Assembly (NCBI GenBank): GCA_017467745.1
Contig: JAFUKV010000093.1
Coordinates: forward strand, 1 to 18,610
DNA length: 18,610 nucleotides
Direction of reading: 5' to 3'
Source: Bacteroidaceae bacterium
GTDB taxonomy: Bacteria; Bacteroidota; Bacteroidia; Bacteroidales; CHK158-818
In this document: positions 8,205 through 15,899 of the stretch, in pieces
How positions within the stretch are numbered: the first letter of the stretch is position 1
How the letters are laid out: every line of letters starts with the position of its first letter
Made by a program: the position numbers and the translations under genes
The notes under the pieces: generated by a model
Databases searched by the model: none
What the model saw: only the letters and a program-made list of their open reading frames with translations
Told to the model about the DNA's origin: nothing

Positions 8205-8708
8205 TTACAAGTTGTACTTGAATTTAATAGAATGCAAAAATTCGATTAATTCCGAAGAACATTCAGACTTTCTTATAATAACCCCCTGATTTTTAGAGTA
8301 CATAAAATATAAATTTGTAGTCGTTTCTATGATTTTATATAGTTTGGAATATTCTATATCAGAAAAACCTGTTTCTGCCGATATTTTGTAATAATCACAG
8401 AAAAAAGAGATCTGAAATTCTAAATCCTTTCCAATTTTATTATGCTCAAACGTTTTAGCTGCTCTTTTATCTACACCTCTCGTTAATTTCCAATTATAAC
8501 AAATTAAAAATACGACAACAAAGATTACCGTTGGAAACATCGCATTTTTTTCTGTCAACAAAAGACATACTCCTATCAATACCACTACAACATTGACGAT
8601 TATCATGCTCCGAATATAATGGTGCTCTTTATTCAATATTACCCGATTAAACCGAATAAATTCTTCTCTCGTATTCTTATTTCTTATAGTAAATAGAGGT
8701 TCTTCCAT
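8205..8708 (-). CDS. YcxB-like membrane protein
   Basis: A 167-residue protein with two adjacent membrane helices (about residues 35-53, MIIVNVVVVLIGVCLLL, and 58-76, AMFPTVIFVVVFLICYNW) and a soluble C-terminal domain. That domain shows the pattern of YcxB-like proteins: E-F-QISFFCDYYKISAETGFSDIEYSKLYKIIETTTNLYFMYSKNQGVIIRK, where the strands end in a conserved YxxxSKxQxxIxxK-like run. The function of this family is unknown; it is widespread as a small inner-membrane protein. Codon use is AT-richer than that of its neighbours. It stands alone on the minus strand, facing RNase H tail to tail, with a well-spaced promoter match at 8778-8809. Confidence 0.7.
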   Translation of the reverse strand: MEEPLFTIRNKNTREEFIRFNRVILNKEHHYIRSMIIVNVVVVLIGVCLLLTEKNAMFPTVIFVVVFLICYNWKLTRGVDKRAAKTFEHNKIGKDLEFQISFFCDYYKISAETGFSDIEYSKLYKIIETTTNLYFMYSKNQGVIIRKSECSSELIEFLHSIKFKYNL

Positions 8709-8777
8709 AGAAATTCGCTCATAATGGTTTCTTCATGTAGAAAATACGTCTTTTCCTAAACATACAGTTTAGAAATT

Positions 8778-8809
8778 CAAAATTATACAAACAGATAAGC
8801 AATAACAAA
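8778..8809 (-). promoter_or_regulatory. Candidate promoter of the YcxB-like gene
   Basis: On the minus strand TTTG (8809-8806), a 20-nt spacer, then TAATTTTG (8785-8778) match both Bacteroidota elements at the expected spacing. The leader to the ATG at 8708 would be about 65 nt. In AT-rich DNA single elements arise by chance; the pair is more convincing. Confidence 0.5.
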
Positions 8810-8911
8810 GTTTTCAAACCAAATAATCGAAAATTCAAAGCATAACCCCACATATAACTAATAATCAAACAATTATATTTTATTCGTAAATTAATTGACA
8901 AATAAACATTA

Positions 8912-8936
8912 CAAAAATAATAAATTATTATTTTTG
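8912..8936. repeat. 25-bp perfect palindrome carrying opposed -7 elements
   Basis: Arms CAAAAATAATAA (8912-8923) and TTATTATTTTTG (8925-8936) are exact reverse complements around a single central A at 8924. Each arm ends outward in TATTTTTG, a full TAnnTTTG match: plus strand 8929-8936, minus strand 8919-8912. The plus-strand copy is the only good -7 candidate for GT8, with a leader of about 83 nt. Either symmetric divergent promoters or a regulator site overlapping the promoter would fit; neither is shown. Confidence 0.5.
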
Positions 8937-8961
8937 TATATCAAATTCAAAAACATTAAAT

Positions 8962-8974
8962 ACTGATAATCAGT
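8962..8974. promoter_or_regulatory. 13-bp palindrome in the GT8 leader
   Basis: ACTGAT and ATCAGT are exact inverted copies around one base. It lies 26 bp downstream of the plus-strand -7 element and 45 bp before the GT8 ATG, where a repressor operator would sit. An operator function is speculation from symmetry and place only. Confidence 0.25.
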
Positions 8975-9019
8975 TATTTGCATTAAAAACTCTTGGATTG
9001 AATACAAAACCGTTTGATA

Positions 9020-9937
9020 ATGAAAATACACATCGCTTACAATATAGACGACAATTATGTGAAATATTGTGCTATTGCTCTCACCTCTTTGTTTGTGAAT
9101 AATCGGAAAGAAAAATTTCATATTCATATTATAACAGGGGGATTATCTGACGAAAACAAATCCATATTGAGCGAAATCGTAGAAAAAGAGTATATGCAAA
9201 GTATATCATTCTACGAAATAGGGTATGATATTCTTAAAGAATGTCCGGCAAAAAACATATCCATAACAACTTATTTCCGTTGTTTTTTGACCTCCATTTT
9301 GCCGGAATCCATTGCAAAAGTCATTTATATGGACAGCGATGTCATTGTATGCGGCTCTATTAAAGGATTATGGGAAACAGATATCGAAGGCTATGCTCTG
9401 GGCGGGGTAGAAGATATGTGGAGTTCCAAAAAAGAACTTTTCACTCGGTTAGGATACCCCGAACATTATTCATACTGTAACGCCGGAGTTCTTTTATTCA
9501 ACTTAGATTTTTGGCGCAAACACCGCATACAAGATGAAATCATATCTTTTATCCGTGAAAATCCCGATAAATTGGAACATAACGACCAAGATGTACTTAA
9601 TGGAGTTCTATACGACCGAAAAATATTCTTACCCTTCCGTTATAATATGCAAGACGGATTTTTCCGACAAAAAAGAAAAGTAAGAAAAGAGTCCAAACCT
9701 ATTTTGGATGCCGAAATGGACAAAGCCGTAATCATTCACTTTACCGCCCGAAAAAAGCCATGGAAAGACAACTGCACTCATCCATATAAGAAAATGTATC
9801 TAAAATATTTAGATATGACCCGGTGGAAAGGAGAACGCCCCAAAATAGATTACGGATTCCGTTTCAACCGTTTCTTTTTAATCATCCAAGAATACTTAGG
9901 CTTAAAAAACCGGTACAGGAAAATAAAACATAAATAA
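9020..9937 (+). CDS. Glycosyltransferase family 8 protein
   Basis: A 305-residue GT-A-fold retaining glycosyltransferase of family GT8, which includes the lipopolysaccharide glucosyl- and galactosyltransferases. Motifs in order: N-terminal IHIAYNIDDNYV with the nucleotide-sugar pocket, the metal-binding DSD (105-107) in VIYMDSDVIV, SYCNAGVLLFNLDFW (151-165), HNDQDVLN (187-194), and HFTARKKPW (240-248), equivalent to the family's H-x-x-G/x-x-KPW segment. The likely donor is UDP-glucose or UDP-galactose, and the acceptor a growing surface glycan. I start at the ATG at 9020; a TTG two codons earlier is possible but unneeded. Its stop is only 5 bp from the stop of the opposing galactofuranosyltransferase gene. 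The position beside glf and a sugar kinase suggests a lipopolysaccharide core or capsule role. Confidence 0.88.
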   Translation: MKIHIAYNIDDNYVKYCAIALTSLFVNNRKEKFHIHIITGGLSDENKSILSEIVEKEYMQSISFYEIGYDILKECPAKNISITTYFRCFLTSILPESIAKVIYMDSDVIVCGSIKGLWETDIEGYALGGVEDMWSSKKELFTRLGYPEHYSYCNAGVLLFNLDFWRKHRIQDEIISFIRENPDKLEHNDQDVLNGVLYDRKIFLPFRYNMQDGFFRQKRKVRKESKPILDAEMDKAVIIHFTARKKPWKDNCTHPYKKMYLKYLDMTRWKGERPKIDYGFRFNRFFLIIQEYLGLKNRYRKIKHK

Positions 9938-9942
9938 AACCA

Positions 9943-10983
9943 TTATAATGCTGCGGGATATAAAACTTTTTCCGCTTCGGAAACGGCTTTACTAAAATAA
10001 TATCCGCCAGCTAACTTATCACCGACAGTTTTTACGTTCGCCAACATAGCCGAATACTCCTCTGCCGATAACGAAGACAAACGCTCTTCTATTTCGGCCA
10101 ACGATGATACAGTAAAACCGATACCGTTTTTCAGGATAAACGGAGCTAATGCCGCTTTATCCCAAATAATAACGGGCAATCCGCACCGTATATAAAGAGA
10201 AGTTTTATGTGGATTGTTATATTGTAGATACTCACCGAAATTACCGCTACATATGTCTATATCCGCACCATCCCAAACCAATCCGAAATGGCCTTCCGCC
10301 TCAGAAATCAACTTATCGGAAGGAACAAATCCCATATACCTGAAACTATCGCTCTTTTTCGCTTTATCAGACTCAAAACCATACCCATACAACAAAAAAC
10401 GATAAGATTGCACATAGTCGCCTAATTTATAAAGAAACGTATTTTTCCGGGCATTTAACGCGCCTGCGTATATAACGTTATATGGAGGCTCCGCTTTTCT
10501 TTTGCAGGTATTGGCATCGGGAGAAAGGTAATCGAATATTTCCAAACATCCTATTCCGGCTTTGCAGCCATGTTCTATAAGCCAATTTTTCATAGTCTCA
10601 TTGTGAGCGATAATATAATCGCTATGATTCAACCGGAATATTTCCTGTTCAACCGTCAATTTTTGCCGTCTGAAACTGCCCAGATCATGTATCAATGTAA
10701 CTACTTTACAACCCCGTCGATGCGCCATACGGCATAAAAACGTATAATATTTTTTCAGCGGATATTGCAATACCACCATGTCCCCTTTGCGCAAACTAAA
10801 TGGAGCTTTCAACACACCCGTTAAAGTAATAAAAAAACCGGTAATTTTATTTCGTTTAGTAGTACGCGCAAGTCCGGCATTTTTAAATCCGAGTGAATCC
10901 ATAATTCGCTCGATATCTGTTTTCGCCTTATTTCCCGCTTGTGTAAGATCTTTATAGTTTTTCGAAATATAACACTTCTCCAT
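9943..10983 (-). CDS. Galactofuranosyltransferase-like glycosyltransferase
   Basis: A 346-residue GT-B-type sugar transferase resembling the beta-1,6-galactofuranosyltransferase (WbbI-like) group. Seen are KGDMVVLQYPLK (66-77), LIHDLGSFR (97-105), E113 with the RLNHSDYIIAHN stretch (117-128), FDYLSP, YAGALNARKN in the donor-domain start, GPY-like GYGFES, then GLVWDGADIDICSGNFGEYLQYNNPHKTSLYIRCGLPVI, the family's donor-binding region. The gene directly follows glf (5 nt gap), which makes UDP-galactofuranose, the donor this family uses; this context is the main reason for the specific call. It is the last gene of the four-gene minus-strand operon. It is probably cytoplasmic or peripheral on the inner membrane. 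Linkage and acceptor are unknown. Confidence 0.78.
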   Translation of the reverse strand: MEKCYISKNYKDLTQAGNKAKTDIERIMDSLGFKNAGLARTTKRNKITGFFITLTGVLKAPFSLRKGDMVVLQYPLKKYYTFLCRMAHRRGCKVVTLIHDLGSFRRQKLTVEQEIFRLNHSDYIIAHNETMKNWLIEHGCKAGIGCLEIFDYLSPDANTCKRKAEPPYNVIYAGALNARKNTFLYKLGDYVQSYRFLLYGYGFESDKAKKSDSFRYMGFVPSDKLISEAEGHFGLVWDGADIDICSGNFGEYLQYNNPHKTSLYIRCGLPVIIWDKAALAPFILKNGIGFTVSSLAEIEERLSSLSAEEYSAMLANVKTVGDKLAGGYYFSKAVSEAEKVLYPAAL

Positions 10984-10988
10984 TTTAT

Positions 10989-12101
10989 CTATTTTTTAAG
11001 GTTTTGTTCTGCCAACCGTAACGCGGCTTCTACCGTATCATCCATATCAAAATAGGCATATTGAGCTAATCTACCGCCGAAAAGCACATTCGGGACAGTT
11101 TCATCTGCCAAGATTTTATAACGACCAAACAATTCCGTATTCCGAGTATCATTTATCGGATAATAGGGTTCATTCTCTCCCGTAAAATCTGCGGGATATT
11201 CTCTTGTAACAACCGTTACAGGTTGTTGACCGAACTCAAAATGTTTATGCTCTATAATTCGGGTAAACGGTATTTCCCGCTCATTATAATTGACAACAGC
11301 ATTACCTTGAAAATCGGAGATAGGCATCCGCTCGTGTTCAAAACGGAGACTGCGGTATTCCAACCGTCCGAAACGGAAATCGAAAAACTCATCGATACAA
11401 CCGGTAAATAATATATTCTCGGCCAAAGAGTCCCAATACGGCCTGTCTTCAAAATAATTTACACCGGTTTTTACTTCAATACCTTTCAACAATGCATCCG
11501 TCAACCGATTATATCCGCCGATAGGAATACCTTGATACGCATCGTTGAAATAGTTATTGTCGTACGTAAATCGAAACGGAATACGTTTGATGATAAAAGC
11601 CGGAAGTTCCGTAGCCGAACGTCCCCACTGTTTTTCGGTATATCCTTTAATAAAAAGGCGGTAAATATCATCGCCGCAAAGTTTCAATGCCTGTTCCTCC
11701 AAATTAGCAGGCTCTATATCGGCATATTTTTTTCTCTGTTCATCTATTTTTTCTCGTGCCTCAACCGGAGTAGATGTTCCCCAAAGCATATTGAACGTAT
11801 TCATGTTGAACGGCAGATTGTATATCTTATCGCCGTATTTAGCCAAAGGAGAATTAGTATAACGGTTGAACTCGACTAAATTATTTACATATTGCCAAAC
11901 CCGTTTATTATCAGTATGAAAAATATGCGCACCATATTTATGAACGTTTATTCCGTCTACGTTTTCGCAATAAATATTACCGCCGGTATGCGGCCTCTTG
12001 TCTATAACCAAACACTTTTTTCCATGTTCGGCCGCCTCTTTGGCAAAAACAGAACCAAAAAGACCGGCTCCGACAATTAAATAATCATACGCTTTTTTCA
12101 T
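10989..12101 (-). CDS. glf: UDP-galactopyranose mutase
   Basis: A 370-residue flavoenzyme that interconverts UDP-galactopyranose and UDP-galactofuranose in the cytoplasm, supplying galactofuranose for surface glycans. The FAD-binding N-terminus is clear: YLIVGAGLFGSVFAKEAAEHG with GAGLFG, then VIDKRPHTGGNIYCE and the family hallmark VHKYGAHIFHT. Further hallmarks are FIKGYTEKQWG, IPFRFTYDNNYFNDAYQGIPIGGY, REYPADF and, near the C-terminus, GGRLAQYAYFDMDD, which carries a FAD/substrate arginine. Length matches bacterial Glf. I take the ATG at 12101 (MKKAYDYLIVG); an upstream TTG at 12113 would add only four residues with no family support. It lies 17 nt after the GT-A transferase and 5 nt before the galactofuranosyltransferase-like gene. 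Confidence 0.95.
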   Translation of the reverse strand: MKKAYDYLIVGAGLFGSVFAKEAAEHGKKCLVIDKRPHTGGNIYCENVDGINVHKYGAHIFHTDNKRVWQYVNNLVEFNRYTNSPLAKYGDKIYNLPFNMNTFNMLWGTSTPVEAREKIDEQRKKYADIEPANLEEQALKLCGDDIYRLFIKGYTEKQWGRSATELPAFIIKRIPFRFTYDNNYFNDAYQGIPIGGYNRLTDALLKGIEVKTGVNYFEDRPYWDSLAENILFTGCIDEFFDFRFGRLEYRSLRFEHERMPISDFQGNAVVNYNEREIPFTRIIEHKHFEFGQQPVTVVTREYPADFTGENEPYYPINDTRNTELFGRYKILADETVPNVLFGGRLAQYAYFDMDDTVEAALRLAEQNLKK

Positions 12102-12118
12102 ATCGCAAAACAAGAAAT

Positions 12119-13147
12119 TTATTCAACAATATATTTTTTATTATTCAGCTTATAATCCCACCGCCTAAGTGTTTTTATAAGTTTTTTATATCTGAGTTTC
12201 CAACGTTTTTTCGTTGAAATCGGTACTGTTTTATATGGAACAGGGTATTGCGTAATTTCCGCTTTACGATTCTCTATATCCTGCAAAATAGTTTGAATCG
12301 TATCGTCGATTTGTTTCATTTCAGGCTCCTTGCTCCATTCTTTATGCAAAAAATCGCCATACTTTTCCAAAATATTTTCACGATCGAGATACTCGCGTTG
12401 CGAGTGAAAAGCGAAATGAGAAATTATCGCATCGCCGTTAATACAATTCGCTAACCCCAATTCGGCCGGCTTGATACACGACAAATACTCTTCATCATCG
12501 CCGGGAACGATGCCGCCAAATGCTTTCATCGCCTTACCGAACCACAAAATAGAATTGATAGAAAAGCGGTTCATTGCTATCGGACGCTTGCCGCAATAAA
12601 GATTTTTATACTTTTGCTCGGGAAGTTGCGTTCTTAAAAACCAATCGTGCAATTCAACGGCGAATCCGCCGCTTTTCCAAAGAATAGAGTGGTTAGAGCG
12701 AGCATTCATATATTTTTTTAATTTCAATTTTCCGGCTATTTGCAAAATATATGTACAAAACGCATTATTAGTAACCAATGTAGAAACTAAAAAATAATCG
12801 GGATTATCTATTCTGAACGCAACCATTTTCTCAAAAAAATCCGGCTCCATCCAGACTACATCGTCATCCATTTTCACATATATGGCATCTTCTTCTACAC
12901 ACGTCTTGTAAAAAGCGTTGATAGAGCTGATTCCGTTTACAATACCGTCGGGTTGCCAAACCAGATTGACCTTCGGATATTTTTGAGCTATCAATTTAAA
13001 GAACTCTATATCACAGGCGTCCACTGTATTAATCCAAATATCGTATCTGTCTACCACATCGCTCGCCAAAATAGGAGGGAGCAAATACTGCATATATCTA
13101 CGACGACCGGCGGCCGTATTACAAACAACTTTATAATTTCTGTACAT
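12119..13147 (-). CDS. GT-A-type glycosyltransferase, subfamily not recognised
   Basis: A 342-residue protein with a GT-A look: an N-terminal strand KVVCNTAAGRRRYMQYLLPPIL, a middle stretch NLVWQPDGIVNGISSINAFYKTCVEEDAIYVKMDDDVVWM whose DDD (94-96) is a DxD-type metal site, and later GIVPGDDEEYLSCIKPAELG and AIISHFAFHSQREYL, where a histidine could complete the active site. The last 60 residues are lysine- and arginine-rich, suggesting membrane or nucleic-acid-like surface contact at the inner membrane. No signal peptide or transmembrane helix is seen. I do not recognise a named family. Context, between a WaaP-like kinase and glf in one operon, indicates a role in building a galactofuranose-containing surface glycan. 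Sugar donor and linkage are unknown. Confidence 0.65.
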   Translation of the reverse strand: MYRNYKVVCNTAAGRRRYMQYLLPPILASDVVDRYDIWINTVDACDIEFFKLIAQKYPKVNLVWQPDGIVNGISSINAFYKTCVEEDAIYVKMDDDVVWMEPDFFEKMVAFRIDNPDYFLVSTLVTNNAFCTYILQIAGKLKLKKYMNARSNHSILWKSGGFAVELHDWFLRTQLPEQKYKNLYCGKRPIAMNRFSINSILWFGKAMKAFGGIVPGDDEEYLSCIKPAELGLANCINGDAIISHFAFHSQREYLDRENILEKYGDFLHKEWSKEPEMKQIDDTIQTILQDIENRKAEITQYPVPYKTVPISTKKRWKLRYKKLIKTLRRWDYKLNNKKYIVE

Positions 13148-13159
13148 TACGTATATCTT

Positions 13160-13906
13160 TTATTCTATATCCAAATGATAATAAACAGCATGACGACAAC
13201 GATACCGTTTCCAGAAACGAGTTCTGTATTTCAATATCAGCCGACGACAAACATTTTTATCGAAATTTCGGGCTGCGGCATACTCGTCTGCCAACAGCGT
13301 GAACATAGGAGTTTGTCCCCATAACCGCGCGAAATTGGCACAGCCTTTTTTCAATCCCACTGCACCGAAACTCATTCTATTAATGTCTACCAAACTAAAA
13401 TGATATTTCCCGTTTATTTTATCAAAAAGAATATTTCCGGGAGAATAATCGCGGTGATAAATTCCCGCCTCATGTAACCGTGCTGTGTAATGAGCAAACT
13501 CGGTTATTACCTCACGACACTCGTCAATACCCATATCTCCGAACTGATAAAAATTTTGGGTATAACCGGATTGAATACTGACAAAATACGAGAACCCTAT
13601 CAACCCGCAAACTCGTTCTTCGATATAAGCGATAGGTTGCGGTGTTTCAAAACCTAAATATAATAATTTTTCCGGATAATTAAATGCCCGCATTCCTTTT
13701 GGCAAACGGATAAACGAATATATCAACCGGTTAAAATACGAAGGCTTACGATAACGCTTTACATTTATAGCCAAATCGCCCGCCTGCATCACCTTTATCA
13801 AATTGCGTCCCGTATAAATAACTTTTCCTTCCTTCTCAAAAATATCGGGCAAAGACTCTATATACGGACGTAAATATTCATAATCCGGATGAATGAAATA
13901 TTTCAT
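13160..13906 (-). CDS. WaaP/Kdo-kinase-like lipopolysaccharide sugar kinase
   Basis: A 248-residue small protein-kinase-fold protein of the lipopolysaccharide kinase (Kdo/WaaP) family, which phosphorylates Kdo or heptose in the lipopolysaccharide inner core on the cytoplasmic face of the membrane. The kinase landmarks are visible: K50 in LAINVKRYRKP (ATP lysine), the catalytic loop HRDYSPGNILF (151-161) with D153 and N158, and VDINRM (173-178), where D174 stands for the DFG aspartate. The basic N-lobe segment and the FRAFNYPEKLLYLGF-like helix suit the family. It is the first gene of the four-gene minus-strand operon, 12 nt before the GT-A gene, with a -7 match about 66 nt upstream. Whether Kdo or another core sugar is the acceptor is not decidable here. 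Confidence 0.82.
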   Translation of the reverse strand: MKYFIHPDYEYLRPYIESLPDIFEKEGKVIYTGRNLIKVMQAGDLAINVKRYRKPSYFNRLIYSFIRLPKGMRAFNYPEKLLYLGFETPQPIAYIEERVCGLIGFSYFVSIQSGYTQNFYQFGDMGIDECREVITEFAHYTARLHEAGIYHRDYSPGNILFDKINGKYHFSLVDINRMSFGAVGLKKGCANFARLWGQTPMFTLLADEYAAARNFDKNVCRRLILKYRTRFWKRYRCRHAVYYHLDIE

Positions 13907-13971
13907 AATCTGTCTGTTTTTCCTAATTTAAAACAGGTAAAAACTTCAATTGCTCTTACCGCAGGAAAGGA

Positions 13972-13979
13972 CAAATATA
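13972..13979 (-). promoter_or_regulatory. Candidate -7 element for the glycan operon
   Basis: CAAATATA on the plus strand reads TATATTTG on the minus strand, a full TAnnTTTG match about 66 nt before the kinase ATG. No TTTG is found at the expected -33 distance. Confidence 0.4.
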
Positions 13980-14115
13980 CAAAATAAAGTACTGATTTTT
14001 CATGATTTATTTACAAGGAAAAATTTTTATCAAGAAAAAAGAAAAACATTCGACAAAAATCACGATGCTTCTCTTTTTACAAAATTCTGATTACTAAAAT
14101 TTTAAAAGTCAATAT

Positions 14116-14826
14116 TTACTTTTTCAAATAAAAAGCCCGTTCTTCGGGCAAGAATTTTTCTATTGCATAACGTAACATGGTACGGGGCATTGTTTTGTAA
14201 CGGACGGATAAGAAATCCGTCAAACAAGATTTATCTCTTTTACCTACTTCCCGAAGCATCCAGCCAACGGCCTTTTGTATTAAATCGTGTGGATGATGTA
14301 ACAGGCGATCGGCAATCTGCAACGTATCGTCAAAACGGCCTTCACGTATATATTTCCACGTAGCAACAATAGAGATGCGTTGCTCCCACAATAACGAACT
14401 ACACGATAATCGTACTAACGGTTCACGAGTCTTATCCCGCAAATATTCTCCAACAATTTGATATGCAGACAAATCTACCAAATCCCAATTATTGATGTAG
14501 CGCGTATTTTCTAAATAAAGTTTATATATATCCGTACGAAGCGCTTCATCTGCTTTCGGAAAACGGGCGACGCATATCAGTAACGCCAACAATCGGCACT
14601 CGTGTACCGGATCTTTTAATAATTCGACAACTACCGGCAACGGAATATCCTTATACTCTTTCGCTACTGCCCGTACTTGGGGAACTGATACTCCCCAAAA
14701 ACAATCATTCTCGGCATATTCACCCTTTCCCATTTTAAAAAAACGAGATTGAGCAAGAGCTTTTTCGGGAGATCCTAATTCTTGTAAACGATAACGAAGA
14801 AAATCAGCAGTTACTTCCGGTATCAT
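14116..14826 (-). CDS. AlkD-like DNA alkylation repair protein
   Basis: A 236-residue all-helical HEAT-repeat protein of the AlkD family. AlkD is a DNA glycosylase that removes cationic alkylated bases such as 3-methyl- and 7-methylpurines without flipping them. The key residues of AlkD are in place: W114 and D118 in INNWDLVDLSAYQIVG (AlkD W109 and D113) and W189 in QKAVGWMLREVGKRD (AlkD W187). Other family landmarks are RFFKMGKGEYAENDCFWGVSVP near the N-terminus and WEQRISIVATW. Length is normal. Its ATG overlaps the TGA of the upstream dehydrogenase (ATGA), so the two are co-translated. It is followed by about 200 bp of AT-rich DNA before the next minus-strand operon. I see no clear terminator. 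Confidence 0.9.
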   Translation of the reverse strand: MIPEVTADFLRYRLQELGSPEKALAQSRFFKMGKGEYAENDCFWGVSVPQVRAVAKEYKDIPLPVVVELLKDPVHECRLLALLICVARFPKADEALRTDIYKLYLENTRYINNWDLVDLSAYQIVGEYLRDKTREPLVRLSCSSLLWEQRISIVATWKYIREGRFDDTLQIADRLLHHPHDLIQKAVGWMLREVGKRDKSCLTDFLSVRYKTMPRTMLRYAIEKFLPEERAFYLKK

Positions 14827-15788
14827 ATTTTATTCACACAAGCAACAGCCCCTGTTCCCTCAAAAAAATTCATAATATTACGAGCGGCATATGCAGCCAT
14901 TTCGTTACGTACCTCATAAGTTTGAGTACCGGTATGCGGATTAATTACAACGTTATCCATCTCGAAAAATTCAGGAGAAATAACATCGCCGAACTCAAAT
15001 ACATCCAAGCCAGCCCCCCAAATCCAATGCTCTTGTAATGCCCGTATCAACGCTCTTTCATCTACCAACGGGCCTCGCGCCGTATTAATAAGAATAGCAG
15101 ACGACTTCATCGCTTTCAGTTCCGGTTCACCTATCAAATGGAAAGTCTCGTTGGTATGCGGAGCATTCAGAGAAACCACATCTGCTGTACGAATCAACTC
15201 GTCTAACGGCAAATAAATGGCATTGCATTTTTGTTCTTCTTCTAAGGAAAGACGCTTACGATTATGATACACTACTTTCATTCCGGACGCTAAGGCGCGG
15301 CGAGCCAAAGCCCGGCCGATACGCCCCATGCCTATAATACCGATTGTTTTACCAAACAAAGAGTGTCCTAAATTTTCGAGCAGCCCCCATTTTACAGCTC
15401 CCGGAATGCGGACTCGACGGTCTATCTCGGAAATCCTTCGGGATACAGCCAATAACAGTCCCATAGCCTGATCTGCGGTAGGTTCGGTTACAGGATCGGG
15501 TGTATTGGTAACTTGTATTCCCTTTTGCGTAGCATACGGAATATCTATATTATCATACCCAACTGCATAATTTGATACGATTTTTAGCTTACCGGCATGA
15601 TCCATTAACTTCTTATCTACCGGAAAATTAAACATAGATAATAAAGCATCATAAGCCGGAATCATCTCATATACTTCATCATACGTAAATGTTTCTACGC
15701 CTTCGGGAGGTAAAGTTACATCGTATTTTTCGATTAACTCGGTATATCCCTCGCGAAACATATTATAAGTTATCAATACTTTTTTCAT
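14823..15788 (-). CDS. D-2-hydroxyacid dehydrogenase (glyoxylate/hydroxypyruvate reductase type)
   Basis: A 321-residue NAD(P)-dependent D-isomer-specific 2-hydroxyacid dehydrogenase. The Rossmann motif GMGRIG (153-158) and the catalytic triad R238 (NTARGPLVDE), E265 (GLDVFEFG) and H285 (NPHTGT) are present, as is the N-terminal-domain signature NYAVGYDNID (73-82). After the second strand the sequence is YHNRKR, where the N-R pair favours NADP(H), as in glyoxylate/hydroxypyruvate reductases; this is a suggestion, not proof. Likely reactions are glyoxylate to glycolate or hydroxypyruvate to D-glycerate. Its TGA overlaps the ATG of the AlkD-like gene by four bases, so they form an operon led by this gene. 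No functional link between the two is obvious. Confidence 0.87.
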   Translation of the reverse strand: MKKVLITYNMFREGYTELIEKYDVTLPPEGVETFTYDEVYEMIPAYDALLSMFNFPVDKKLMDHAGKLKIVSNYAVGYDNIDIPYATQKGIQVTNTPDPVTEPTADQAMGLLLAVSRRISEIDRRVRIPGAVKWGLLENLGHSLFGKTIGIIGMGRIGRALARRALASGMKVVYHNRKRLSLEEEQKCNAIYLPLDELIRTADVVSLNAPHTNETFHLIGEPELKAMKSSAILINTARGPLVDERALIRALQEHWIWGAGLDVFEFGDVISPEFFEMDNVVINPHTGTQTYEVRNEMAAYAARNIMNFFEGTGAVACVNKI

Positions 15789-15816
15789 CTGATTTCCGTA
15801 TTTTCAAAAATTTCCC

Positions 15817-15824
15817 CAAAAGTA
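15817..15824 (-). promoter_or_regulatory. Candidate -7 element for the dehydrogenase-alkD operon
   Basis: CAAAAGTA on the plus strand reads TACTTTTG on the minus strand, a full TAnnTTTG match 28 nt before the dehydrogenase ATG. No -33 TTTG is seen at the right distance. Confidence 0.45.
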
Positions 15825-15865
15825 AAAAAAATAGTACGGTATAAGAAGGTTTCGGTAAAAAACTT

Positions 15866-15873
15866 TACCTTTG
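15866..15873 (+). promoter_or_regulatory. Candidate -7 element for spmAB-ybeY
   Basis: TACCTTTG matches TAnnTTTG 26 nt before the ATG at 15900. It faces away from the dehydrogenase element about 40 bp upstream, so the two operons are divergent. No -33 TTTG is seen. Confidence 0.48.
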
Positions 15874-15899
15874 TTTCCAATCATCATCTGCGTGCAATC

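Larger units (their letters stand above)
8709..9019. other. AT-rich gene-free region between divergent genes
   Basis: About 310 bp separate the YcxB-like gene (minus) from the GT8 gene (plus). It holds a promoter match for the YcxB-like gene, a 25-bp palindrome containing two opposed -7 elements, and a 13-bp palindrome nearer the GT8 start. A 60-codon minus-strand frame (8719-8901) exists but looks like AT-rich chance sequence. I see no RNA gene. Confidence 0.6.

Noticed and set aside
8719..8901. 60-codon minus-strand frame upstream of the YcxB-like gene
   Set aside because: Composition looks like AT-rich intergenic DNA, no family is recognisable, and a well-spaced promoter for the YcxB-like gene lies inside it.
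12102..12113. TTG start adding four residues to glf
   Set aside because: The ATG at 12101 directly begins the family's conserved N-terminus; the extra residues have no support.
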